A stretch of 64,000 nt of DNA from Cantharellus purpuraceus. Lineage: Eukaryota; Basidiomycota; Agaricomycetes; Cantharellales; Hydnaceae. A program made the position numbers and the translations under genes. The stretch covers positions 1,696,501 to 1,760,500 of the forward strand of contig JALBUN010000003.1 of NCBI GenBank assembly GCA_025174535.1, read 5' to 3'. Below are positions 22,802 to 32,246 of this stretch, piece by piece; the first letter of the stretch is position 1, and every line of letters starts with the position of its first letter. Below the pieces are notes generated by a model. The model did no database searches. It was not told where the DNA came from and saw nothing but the letters and a program-made list of their open reading frames with translations.

Positions 22802-24811
22802 ATGAGTGGCAGTCTTTTCCACATAAATACGCCCAGCAGCACACCACGTCCCCCCCGTTCCCGCTCCTACCACCCCCTACTACCACCACCACCACTCACC
22901 ACCACCACCCCGATGGCGACGACGGCAGCCCCAAGTCGACGCCCCCCCCTGCTGCACACCGTCTCCAGCACAATGCCCCCGCCCTCGTCCGTCGCCCCCG
23001 CCGTCGCCGCGCCCAAGGTATCGCGCACGTCCAAGACGTCCCAGCGCCACGTCGTGCTGCCCTCGGAGCCCCAGACGCGGCCGCTGCCCCCCGACGACGA
23101 CGGCGGCGGCGGCGCGGACATACTGGCGGGGCTCGACGGCGCGATGATCCCCCTCACGCTGCCAGCGTACGAGCGCAGTGCCGGGGAGCGCATGAGCAAG
23201 GCGGAGCGCCGACGCGCGGGGTACGCACGGATGACGGCGTACGCCGTGGCGGAGGGCATGCGCATGAAGCACCTCGCTGCGTTTCTGAAGCGGGAGCACG
23301 CCGTGGTGCCCAGGATCTTTGACGAGGCCGTCTACGCCGTGCGTTTCGCGCTTCCCTACCTGTTTTATCATTTTTGCCGATGCTGACGATGCGACGGGCG
23401 CAGGTGTATCACCAGCCTCTCCTCCCGGGCTACGCCCCGCACGTGCACGTGCGCTCCTCCGTGCCTCCGCACGGAAAGTCGATGCTCTCGCGCATGTCCG
23501 AGGCCGAGGAGTATGGGTACGAGGGGACGTACTTTCCCGAGGCGCACGACGACGCCGCCGCGGGGCTCTCGCAGGACGGGTACATCTCCACGTCCCCCGC
23601 ACAGCGCAGGGGGCCGGAGGAGCCGGATCCGCACTTGCAGGTGTCCCCGCAGGGCCAGCGCCAACGCTACCGCCCCCGCCAGAGCGAGGGCGTCGAGGAG
23701 CATATAGCGGAGGTGGTGTTTTTTTCGTATGGCGTGGCGGTGTTCTTTGGGCTGGACGAGGCGCAGGAGAGGGATATTTTGGAGGATGTGGAGAGTGCCG
23801 GTGTGTGGATACGCAAAAGGGAGGAAGATGACTGGGAGATTGAAGAGTGTCATTTTGCCGTGAGTGTTTGCAGAGCCGACCCGCGCATGCTTTTTGATTC
23901 ACGAACCTGCGCCAGCACGATCCGACGGTGGCTTATCCGCGAATATACAATGACTTTTTCAGTGTGTAATGCTCTGGCAGCGGCTCACTCGGTGTCCACT
24001 CACTCCCCCCCTTTGTTTTCCAGCTCTTAAAACGCGTTCACATTTACTGAGTCTCTCTGTGGCACATGCCCTCGCCCAATCCACGCTGCTGGCCCACTAC
24101 GAATCTCTCGCCTCACAGGTGCTCCTCAACCCCACCACGACGCGCATCCCCAAGGAGCTGGCACGCACGGGCTCGCTCTCGCTCACGCGCGGCGACGCGC
24201 TGCGGCTGACGGGACGGCTGTTCATGCTGCGCACCGACGTGAACCTCGTGTCGAACGTGCTGGACGTGCCCGAGCTGTTCTGGAGCGAGGCGAGCCTGAA
24301 GGGTTTGTATGATGCCGTGCGGGAGTATTTGGAGATTGGACCGCGGGTGGGCGTGTTGAATGAGCGGCTCAGCGTGGCGAATGATCTGGTGTGTTGCGCG
24401 TTGGTGGAGGTCTGATGTGTTCATACTGACGCGTTGCAGTTGGATCTTATTCACGACCATGTTAACAGCGGGGCGATGGATCGCATCACGTGGATCATTA
24501 TATGGCAAGTGGTTGTTAGAGGCAATGCTTCTCTCATTCTAAATCAGATCTCTCTTTCAAGGCTGATTGTGATTGCATGTCTGGTGGAATTGGTAGGTTG
24601 TGGTGAGTTAGGTCTGGGTTCTGTGGTTGATATATTGTTGGCTTTACAGGGCGAGGTGGCGGCACGTCTCATTGTGCACACGGGAAAAGGGTCTGCGGCA
24701 GCGGCAGCGACTGCCTCTGCTTCTGCCGCCGCTGCAAAGTCGTCGTTGGTCGTCAAGGTCACTCGGGAGGAAGCGTTGCTGGCAGTTCAACGTGTGATGA
24801 ATAGTTCATAA
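22802..24811 (+). CDS. RMD1 / RMND1 family protein (DUF155)
   Basis: Seven exons. The N-terminal 150 residues are Pro/Thr/Ser rich. The DUF155 domain then runs AEVVFFSYGVAVFFGLDEAQ, ILEDVESAG, HDPTVAYPRIYNDFFTLKT, LLSLSVAHALAQSTLLAHYE, LTGRLFMLRTDVNLVSNVL, DVPELFWSEASLKGLYDAVR, EYLEIGPRVGVLNERL and DLIHDHVNSGAMDRITWIII. A C-terminal transmembrane segment follows (IIIWLIVIACLVEL). Family members include yeast Rmd1 and Rmd8 and mitochondrial RMND1/Sif2, which are membrane proteins linked to mitochondrial translation or sporulation. The catalytic role is unclear. An Ala-rich tail ends at 24811. The intron at 24505-24561 starts with GC (GCAAGT) and is needed to keep the TM helix in frame. Localisation (mitochondrion or vacuole) cannot be decided here. 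Confidence 0.88.
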
Positions 24812-25178
24812 ACGTTTGCTAGTCCTTTCAGTAATAGATAACGTGGGGGGGGGCCACACAATGAATGACGACGACCCTCCTGTGGGGGGCTGTCATACAA
24901 ATGGGGCGAGAGTGATTCAAGAGTTGAGGAATGAACGGCTGAAACGGTCTGACGCGGGCGCGCTACATTTTGTTGTTGTTATTGTTTACTCATACTTTAA
25001 GGGGGGGGTGAGATGAGCGAGTGAATGGCAAGTCAACGTGTTTTAATGCTGGTGGACATACATACATGGGCACATCGTTTGAAAGAGTCGACTGGATGGT
25101 GTGCGTGTGATGAAGGATGGTGGTGTGGCGTCATGGGTGTTTGAATGTCGTTCGTTGGCGTGGATGGAGGGTGGGTGG
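24812..25178. other. Convergent intergenic region
   Basis: About 370 bp between the stops of the RMD1-family gene (+) and LSM8 (-). It must contain both terminators. No further gene is seen. Confidence 0.4.
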
Positions 25179-25669
25179 TTAGTATCGGATGGGGGGGATG
25201 GGCTCTGCGCGGATGGTGGATAGGTCGACTGCGGCGTCGAGTGCTGCGTCTAGCTCGCCGATCAATACTCTGCGCAGGGGGATGAGCGTTGGAGACGGGG
25301 AGGAAGAGGGGGGACACACGCACATCATGTCGCCCTTGACGAGATAAAGCCCCAGCGGGACCTCCTCCACGCCCTCGTCAATGCTGTACACTCGCTCCTT
25401 GGAGTCGGAAAGGACGACGTTGGCGCGTTGGTCGAATCCTGCGAGTGTTCCCTGTACATGTGTGACACAAAAACAAGGGTTTAGGGAGGACGGGGAGCAG
25501 CGATGTGATGGGAGTGTCGCACCACTATCGACCGGCCATCTTGCAAGATTAACAGGACTCGATCTAGAGGAAAAAAACAAAAAGAAAAGTCAGAAACGGT
25601 GTTGCGCGTGTGGAGTATGTGCTGGGCGTGTGCTGACTGACGGTCTACGTAACCCTGCAGAGTAGCCAT
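25179..25669 (-). CDS. LSM8: U6 snRNA-associated Sm-like protein LSm8
   Basis: The start is ATG 25669 (MATLQGYVDHRVLLILQDG across intron 1). The Sm fold is complete: Sm1 (GRSIVGTLAGFDQRANVVL across intron 2) and Sm2 (LGLYLVKGDMMC). The conserved tail AAVDLSTIRAEPIPPIRY ends at the stop at 25179. LSm8 defines the nuclear LSm2-8 ring that binds the 3' end of U6 snRNA in splicing. Unspliced, there is a 16-residue Pro/Ser insertion after GDMMCV that family members lack. A 49-nt intron (GTGTCC...GCGCAG) would remove it and is likely. The gene is divergent from the reductase gene at 25946 with a gap of 276 bp. Confidence 0.92.
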
Positions 25670-25945
25670 TGAAAAAAAAAAAAAAGGTGGGACTGGACTC
25701 GCGGGTTGTGTTGTGTAGGAGTGTATGAGTGTGAGGGAGGCTGCTGGGCTGCCGGATGCTCGTAGGGCGAACCACGCTCCGTGCCACTTCGAACAACGGC
25801 GACGGGAAGCTGGAAGAGGAACGCACGCACGACACGACACGCACGGGTTGGGCGTTTTTGTCGGAGTCACGGTTCAAAGGCGCTCTCAAGTCACGTGTTT
25901 CAACACTCGCGATCTAATTTCCTTCCTCCCACAATTGCTGTAAAC
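25670..25945. promoter_or_regulatory. Shared promoter region of LSM8 and the MAT2B-like gene
   Basis: The two divergent starts are 276 bp apart, so this interval must serve both promoters. It begins with a poly-A run (11 or more) just upstream of the LSM8 ATG. There is no clear TATA box. Only the geometry supports the call. Confidence 0.45.
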
Positions 25946-27148
25946 ATGCGTGTCCTGGTTACAGGTAAAATACAACGCTCCTTGTTGCACCATCGGTTTC
26001 AACACAACGTTTTTTTATTTTCTAGGTGCCTCTGGCGTGCTGGGAAGCGCCGTCTACACCGCGTTCAAGAACGCCTCTTCTCCCGTGGCGCACGACGACG
26101 ACGACGACGACGTATTGGGCACGGCGTACACCCGTGCGGAGAGCCGTCCCGAGCTGGCGGCGCTGGACCTGCGCGACGAGACGGCGGTCGAGGCGCTGGT
26201 GCGCTCGTGGCGGCCCAAGTGGGTTGTGCACTGTGCGGCCGAGCGACGCCCCGACGTGGCGGAGCGCGATCCGCAGGCTGCGGAGAAGGCGAGTCGTTGG
26301 GCTGTGTGCTCGTGGTTTCTGTGACGTTCGGCGTTGTTGACGTGCCCTTTGGGGGGGGGGGGGGGTTACAGTTGAATGTGGGTGTGACGGCGCATTTGGG
26401 CCAGCTGGCGTGGCGATACTCGTTTACGCTGATCTACATCTCCACCGGTAAGGTTTCCCACCGCACAACACCGTCGGACATGTCGTTATATATTTTCTCC
26501 CAGACTACGTCTTTGACGGTACGAACCCCCCATACGCGCCCGACGCCGCGCCCCGCCCGCTGCAGCTCTACGGGCACACGAAGCGCGCCGGCGAGGAGGC
26601 ACTGCAGCACATTGACCTCGCCCAATCCGTCATCCTCCGCGTGCCCGTCCTCTACGGCCCCGCACCCACCCACGCCGACTCGGCCGTCAACACCCTGCTC
26701 GACGTCGTCCAAGACCAATCCGGCAAAACGTACAGAATGGACCACTACGCCACGCGCTATCCCACCAACGTCCTGGACGTGGCCGACTTTCTCGTCCGTC
26801 TCTCCGGTAGGCTAAATTCTATCACTCCACACCACAACTCATGCCACCCCCCCCGCCGTTCTTCCTCTGACAGCCTTGACACGCCCCCTCCCGCGGATCC
26901 TGCACTATTCCGGTGCCGAGCCTTTCACCAAGTACGAAATGTGTCTCGTCTTCTCACACCTCCTCGGCGTGCCGCACACGCACATCATCCCAGACGCCGA
27001 CCCGCCCACGGGGCCCGGCGCCACGACGCGGCCCAGGGACTGTCATTTGGACTGTGCAGAGACGGAGGCGCTGATGCGGCTGGAGGGCGGGCTGGGGCTG
27101 ACGGGGTTTGAGGAGTGGTGGGATGGGTGGCTGAAGCGGGGTGCGTGA
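25946..27148 (+). CDS. NAD(P)-binding reductase, MAT2B / RmlD-like
   Basis: Five exons. MRVLVTGASGVLGSAVY (split by intron 1) gives the Rossmann GxxGxxG. It is followed by LDLRDETAVEALV, HCAAERRPDVAERDPQAAEK, LNVGVTAHLG, LIYISTDYVFDGTNPPY, the active-site type motif LQLYGHTKRAGEEAL (Y-x3-K), ILRVPVLYGP, MDHYATRYPTNVLDVADFL, HYSGAEPFTKYEMCLVF and CHLDCAETEAL. This is the RmlD-substrate-binding short-chain dehydrogenase fold. The nearest family is the regulatory beta subunit of methionine adenosyltransferase (MAT2B), with dTDP-4-dehydrorhamnose reductase as relative. A GAC-repeat encodes an acidic Asp run near residue 28. The intron at 26289-26371 has a GC donor and a run of 15 G. The stop is at 27148. 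Confidence 0.85.
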
Positions 27149-27754
27149 GGGTTGGGAGTGTGCTTGTATGGCAGATGACATGCGCCTGTGGATTGGCGCG
27201 GGGCTGCATCCTGAGCGTGCTTGATAAAGAGGTTTCATACGGAGCGTGGAGCTTAGAGTGAAGGCTTGCCGGTCCCGTCAGGTATCTCTGCAACACTGAT
27301 CAGTAGGCTTCGCGCAACGGACGCAGCTCAGGTGTCGCCGTCTCTGCCTTGCCATTGGAGCTTGTTTCGTCGCGATGGGCCAATGTGAGAAGATATCGAT
27401 GGGGATTTGGCGCAGACTATCACCGAATGACAGCCCGAGTGACTGCCACTGCCAATTGATGTCCTGCCCGTTGAAGATCAGTGTGTGCGAGCCCGTAGCG
27501 TAGTCCTCTGATGGTTGACATGGCACAGCGAACCTATGATGGTTATACTTGCAGTTGAAATCAGATCAGCCCAACCGGGCGTCTAAGGATTAGTCATTCG
27601 GGGTGACCGAGTGGGGCCGGAGACGCCAGGCTTCGCTCTCCATTATTACCCTAATCTCTCACCGCTCCACACGACGACGACGACGACGACGACGACGAGC
27701 GAACGACCGAAGCGACGGTTCCCTCCCCCCCCCATTCTTCGACGTTCGTCTATC
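27149..27754. other. Intergenic region with an ACG-repeat microsatellite
   Basis: About 600 bp. A (GAC)n/(ACG)n tract lies at about 27669-27700, just upstream of the next start, and probably in the 5' leader. The minus frame 27278-27526 has no recognisable domain. Nothing else is seen. Confidence 0.45.
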
Positions 27755-29290
27755 ATGGCCTCGACGGTCTTTTCTGTCCTGTCGCTCCTGTCTCTTTTTC
27801 CTCTTGTTGTAGTAGGCTACTCGTTCGACATCACGGCAGCACCCACGCAGTGTGGCCCGCTGTCGCTGCAGATCACGGGGGGCAGCGGAAGCCCCCCCTA
27901 TACCGCGCTCGTCGTCCCCTTTGGCCCCCCGCCTGGCGCCACGGAGCAGCGCATCGTCTTTGCGCATCAGTTTTCCGACTCTTCGGGCAGCTTTCTCCTT
28001 CCCTATCCCGCCAGCTCAAACTTTGTCGTCATGGTGCGTGTCTGTCGTCGTCGTCGCTTTTTTGCGGCGCTGAGAGGGGTGCCCTTTTGCAGCTCAGTGA
28101 CAGCAGCGGGGTCGGCACGGGAGGCACCAGCGTACCAACGACGGTCGGCTCCTCGAGCAACACCTCCTGTCTCTCCACCAGCCCCTCTCCCGGATTTTCC
28201 TTCCAGATCCTCCCCGACAACGCCGTCAACCAGTGTCAGCCGACAACCCTTGCCTGGGACAACGCCGCTCAAGGGTGCGTGCACACCACCACACACAAAC
28301 TCCTCCCCGTTTCTCATTCTAACATGTAGCACCGTCACCATTCTGCTCGTCATACCCGGCGGCCAGTCGTCCAAAATCAGCACCGCCAGCGCGGGGTCGT
28401 TGCCAGGCAGCGTCACCGGCTTCTCGTGGTCGCCCAACGTCCGCGCGGGGACGACCGTTCTCCTCGTCGCCGGGGACGCGCGCGGGCCTGGCACCGGCGG
28501 CAGCGTCAATACCGCCATCGGCAACAGCCCCACGGGGAACTCGACCTGTCTAGACAGCCAGTCGCCCAGCTCGACTGCCGGCACGCCTGCCGGGGCGGTG
28601 CAGACCGACACCTCGGGCAAAGGCGGCAAAGGCGGGGGCGGGGGCAACGACAATAACGGCGGGAGCGGCGGGGGCGGGGGCGGGGGCAAGTCGACGAATG
28701 CGGGCGCCATTGCGGGGGGCGTCGTGGGTGGGATCACGGCGTGTGCGGTGGGCGCGCTGCTGGCGCTGTTCTTTTCCCGCAGGCGTCGACGGCGGCGGCA
28801 TCCCGTTGCGCACGGGGTGGACCTGCTCCCGGACGGGGGCCCGCCGCGCGACCCGGAGCAGCCGCCAGAGTTTTACCAGCCCGAGCCGTTTATTGTGCCG
28901 CCGTCGTCGCGCTCGCATGGGGAGGCGGAGGAGAGCGGGATGGAGCGGCCGAGTATGTCGGATGTGGGGCGGAGGTATAGCGCGTTGTCGACGACGGACC
29001 AGAGCGAGAGTGTGTATGGGGGTGCGGCGAGCGGGGCGGGGTCGGGGCATCTGCTGGCGGCGGGTGCGGGCGCGGGCGCGGGTGCGGGAGCGGGGACGGG
29101 GACGGGGCGGAGCACGAGCTATGGTCCGGGGTCGAGTCGGAAGAGTCCTGCGGGGATGCCGCAGCTGCGGCCGGTCAACTTTGTGCTGCACGAGGATGGG
29201 GGAGGTCTCCCCGAGGCGGGGGGGTCGGGACAGAACGAGGAGACGGAGACGATTGAGCTGCCGCCTAGCTATAACAGTGTCCGGAGGTAA
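27755..29290 (+). CDS. Secreted-type single-pass membrane protein (signal peptide, Ser-rich ectodomain, TM, cytoplasmic tail)
   Basis: The start is ATG 27755. The signal peptide is hydrophobic (VFSVLSLLSLFPLVVVGYSF). The ectodomain begins ITAAPTQCGPLSLQITGGSG, the usual opening of this basidiomycete family, and continues through two introns (donors after FVVM and AAQG) to FSWSPNVRAGTTVLLVAGDA and TGNSTCLDSQS. A Gly/Asn/Ser linker leads to one transmembrane helix (AGAIAGGVVGGITACAVGAL), a stop-transfer cluster of Arg, and a tail of about 170 residues with P-rich and Gly/Ala-rich segments, ending at 29290. The layout resembles fungal plasma-membrane sensor or mating-type mucin-like proteins, but no enzymatic or ligand-binding domain is recognisable. 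Function unknown. GC content is much higher than in the neighbours. Confidence 0.75.
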   Translation: MASTVFSVLSLLSLFPLVVVGYSFDITAAPTQCGPLSLQITGGSGSPPYTALVVPFGPPPGATEQRIVFAHQFSDSSGSFLLPYPASSNFVVMVRVCRRRRFFAALRGVPFCSSVTAAGSAREAPAYQRRSAPRATPPVSPPAPLPDFPSRSSPTTPSTSVSRQPLPGTTPLKGACTPPHTNSSPFLILTCSTVTILLVIPGGQSSKISTASAGSLPGSVTGFSWSPNVRAGTTVLLVAGDARGPGTGGSVNTAIGNSPTGNSTCLDSQSPSSTAGTPAGAVQTDTSGKGGKGGGGGNDNNGGSGGGGGGGKSTNAGAIAGGVVGGITACAVGALLALFFSRRRRRRRHPVAHGVDLLPDGGPPRDPEQPPEFYQPEPFIVPPSSRSHGEAEESGMERPSMSDVGRRYSALSTTDQSESVYGGAASGAGSGHLLAAGAGAGAGAGAGTGTGRSTSYGPGSSRKSPAGMPQLRPVNFVLHEDGGGLPEAGGSGQNEETETIELPPSYNSVRR

Positions 29291-29903
29291 AAAAAACATC
29301 GTACACCACGACGACGAGGGGGGAGCCCGCCCGCTCGCTCATTCTGGAAGGGGGACTTTTTGTTTTTTTTTTTTTTGTTCGTACTTGCGCTGCCTTCCCT
29401 TTCCCCCTAGACGCTTTGGCGTGTACTAACTCCTCCCCCCGTCCATCTTCATTTCACCCGCATACACTATACTCTCCCTCACTCACTCCCCAAAGGACAC
29501 ACACATTGTTGCCACCTATTTGGGGGGTGATATCATATCAAACCCTCTCTCTCTTTCTCTTATACCGGAATTTCCTTTATTTTACCACACACGCCTGAGC
29601 TTTGGGCATAAAAAGACACTATACGAAAGGGAAAAAAACCCCAAGTGTACGTTACATACGTACGTGTCGTATGTGTTGTGTATTCTCTTTCGTATATGGT
29701 CGAATGGTCCTTCCATGGCAACAACCGAAGACGGTGTGCTCCACCATACCTCGTGTTGTCCTTATATATTCACGCATCACCGTGCTGCATGCTCAAAAGA
29801 CCCTGCTCCGGCTCCACCCAAACCCCTGTCTGATCTCATACACACAACGACCGTGCCTTGCTCTTTAGCAGTGAGAGATCCAACCAAACACCCCCTCCTC
29901 TGC
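29291..29903. other. Convergent intergenic region
   Basis: About 610 bp between the stops of the membrane protein (+) and RPN3 (-). It contains pyrimidine-rich and poly-T tracts (near 29360). Plus-strand frames of 60 to 130 codons here show no domain. Both terminators must lie here. Confidence 0.4.
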
Positions 29904-32005
29904 TCAAAACTCTGACCCGCCAAGCGGATCCTCATCCTCGTCCATATCCCCCTCCTGAATCTCCTTCGCAAGCTCCTTCTCTCTCTCCCTCGCACCCTCC
30001 GCCGCAGCCAGCTCTTTCCGGTGCGCATTAAGCGGATACCGCATCGCCTGAGAATCCCCGATCAGATGATCATGATATCTGCGGAGTAACCAACACCACC
30101 TCACCTTGACACTCTCATTATGCAGCCCGAGGCAAAACCCGATCCTGCGATTAAACGCCTCGCTAGCCTCGGCTCCATACGCACCCTTGTTCCCAGATCC
30201 ACACTCCATCCACCCTCGCTCATGCACAACCCTGTCAAAGCCACGACACGAACACGTCAATATCGCGCCATGTTTACGGGAGGCAACACGCACCGTCCCT
30301 CAATGACACCGTCCCGAATAGCCTTGCCCACAATATACTCGGCATCCTCTTCCGAATCAAGATGCAACTTGACACAAATCTCACGCAGTGATATCCGCGA
30401 ATATGAAAGCGACAGCCGGCGGATGCCTGTCCCAAAACACCTCAGCAACACGCGTGCAACCGAGCTCTGCGCTTACCCGTCTTGATCACATTCTGACGCA
30501 GACGGAGGATGAGCGTGTAGGTCTTGTCGGCCGCAAACGTGGCGCTGTACGTTGACAGCGTCGTTTGGAACTGAGAAAGGGAACCCGTGCGAACGGCTAG
30601 ACGTGGCCAGTCGTTCAGCCATAGCCTCCTGTAACAAAAACATGCGCTCATCACCTTTGACAATTTCAAAGTAACCTTCAAGAGCCTTCCTCAGGACTGG
30701 CTGACGGAAGGTGCCACGTTCGGGAATATCTCCCATAAGCAGCTCCACCACCACAAGCCACTTGTGCGCCTTTGTAACAAGGATTCATAATGAGGACTGC
30801 CGACCGGTGCACGGTCTGCTCACCTCTTGCCAGAATCCAGGTGCTTGCTCCGCCCTAGGAGCACGCCTGACGGCTTGGAGAAGATGGTTATGCGCAAGCG
30901 TATACGACAGCTCAATAGCACGAATGCGGCCCACGTAGTACAAATACCTGGCCAGCTGAGCAGGTGAAGACGTCGAACCAGAGAGCAGTTGATTCAATGA
31001 CGAGGACGTGCCATTCGAGTTTGTGGTGTTGGCAGATGGCGAGGTACCGGAAGTGGCAGTTGCAGAGGAAACCGAGGAATCGGGATACACGATTTTGGAG
31101 AGGAACGTCGATGCAGCAGTGTAGGAAGACGTGAGGAGGTATGAGCGGAGGATTAGGTTGATGAGCGTCGCAAGGGTTTCAGTGTCGTGACGCAATGAAG
31201 CTGTTCGCTGGGCATTGAGCAAAAGACTGATGCAACACATGTCAAAAGTAATACACGAGTGCGAAAAGTTCACACGTACGGTCGCAATTCGCTCAAGTCG
31301 CCCCCCAGCTCGTACGCGCGTCCCGCCGCACTCCAGACCTTGGCAGCCATGGGATCCAAGCTACGTCTATTGAACGACTGCATTCTTTCTACGGTTTCGT
31401 GTGCCAGCGAAATGCTCCTGGCGTAGAGCTCCTTTGCGTTGTCCGCAGGCTTCCTGACCCTCGAGTCGCCGGCCCGTTGTCTGGGTAAGCCAGATGCCTT
31501 GTCAAGGAGATGGTAAATTACGAGAAGTCTAAGATAAATTTCAGATTCCGGTAGAGGTTCAGCTTGTGACTTTGTCGACGTGTGCCCGCGCGTTCCAGAC
31601 GAGTCAATGTCCATGGATGCCGTCTCTGCTGCTGCTGACGAAGAGGTTGATATCCACGAGAGCAATGTTCGCCTTTTGGCGGCATCTGCAAACGGTCGTG
31701 AGTGTGTCGCACGAGAAAAGACGAGGTGTAACAATCGCACCTTTCACGTAGACGTCCGCGATAGCTTCGCGCAGCACCTTGTCATCCATCCGTCGTCGCA
31801 AATGTGTCAAGCTTCTAAGGACCCTATGCGTAAACCGTGGCTCAAGAGTCGACACGGCACGCTCTATGAGAGTGATATTTGACTTGATCTCTTCGACCGG
31901 TGACGGCGGCTGCGGCTGCGGCTTTGGACTCGTCGACCCCGTCTTGTTATCTGCGCTAGACTCCACATCCTTCATCTCCACGTCCTTCACATTCGACTTT
32001 GGCAT
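29904..32005 (-). CDS. RPN3: 26S proteasome regulatory subunit RPN3 (PSMD3)
   Basis: The start is ATG 32005 ([16 protein letters not shown]). Exons give the RPN3 pattern: [126 protein letters not shown] and [19 protein letters not shown]. The PCI domain ([20 protein letters not shown] ... [14 protein letters not shown]) then leads to the acidic tail ending GGSEF at 29904. RPN3 is a PCI subunit of the proteasome lid and is essential for lid assembly. Eight or more exons are implied. It is divergent from the AFI1-type gene, with 241 bp between starts. Confidence 0.92.
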
Positions 32006-32246
32006 CCTATTCGGTCAAGTGGAAGAGGTTGAAAGTGGGCAAAGCTGACGCGTCTTGGAATGATTACGTAAACGAGTACATAACCAAAAGCTGGGACGTA
32101 CTGGACGTCCTGGGACCAACTACCCGAGCTTATTTTGTGCAAACAGCACCAACCCTCATCATTGCCTTTGGACAGTGCACGGGCTATTTCGCGCAGTCGA
32201 CGGGTGTATTCTGACGAGTCGCGAACAGTTGGCAACGGCTCGACCA
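32006..32246. promoter_or_regulatory. Shared promoter region of RPN3 and the AFI1-type gene
   Basis: 241 bp between two divergent ATGs. I looked for the proteasome-associated control element GGTGGCAAA (yeast Rpn4) and do not see it. The call rests only on geometry. Confidence 0.4.

Noticed and set aside
22880..23902. Minus-strand 340-codon frame
   Set aside because: It is antisense to the GC-rich RMD1-family exons, has low-complexity Pro/Arg/Ala composition and no domain, while the plus strand gives clear DUF155 homology.
25670..25690. Poly-A run as a retroposition tail
   Set aside because: It lies directly upstream of the LSM8 start on the other strand, LSM8 keeps its introns, and no target duplication is seen.
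27596..27650. tRNA-Ser-like start (GTGACCGAGTGGGGCCGG)
   Set aside because: No anticodon arm or T-loop GGTTCRA follows at the right distance. No tRNA gene was found in the window.
28550..29299. Minus-strand 249-codon and plus-strand 243-codon frames over the membrane-protein tail
   Set aside because: GC-rich sequence opens all frames. Only the 27755-29290 frame has a signal peptide, TM segment and family start.
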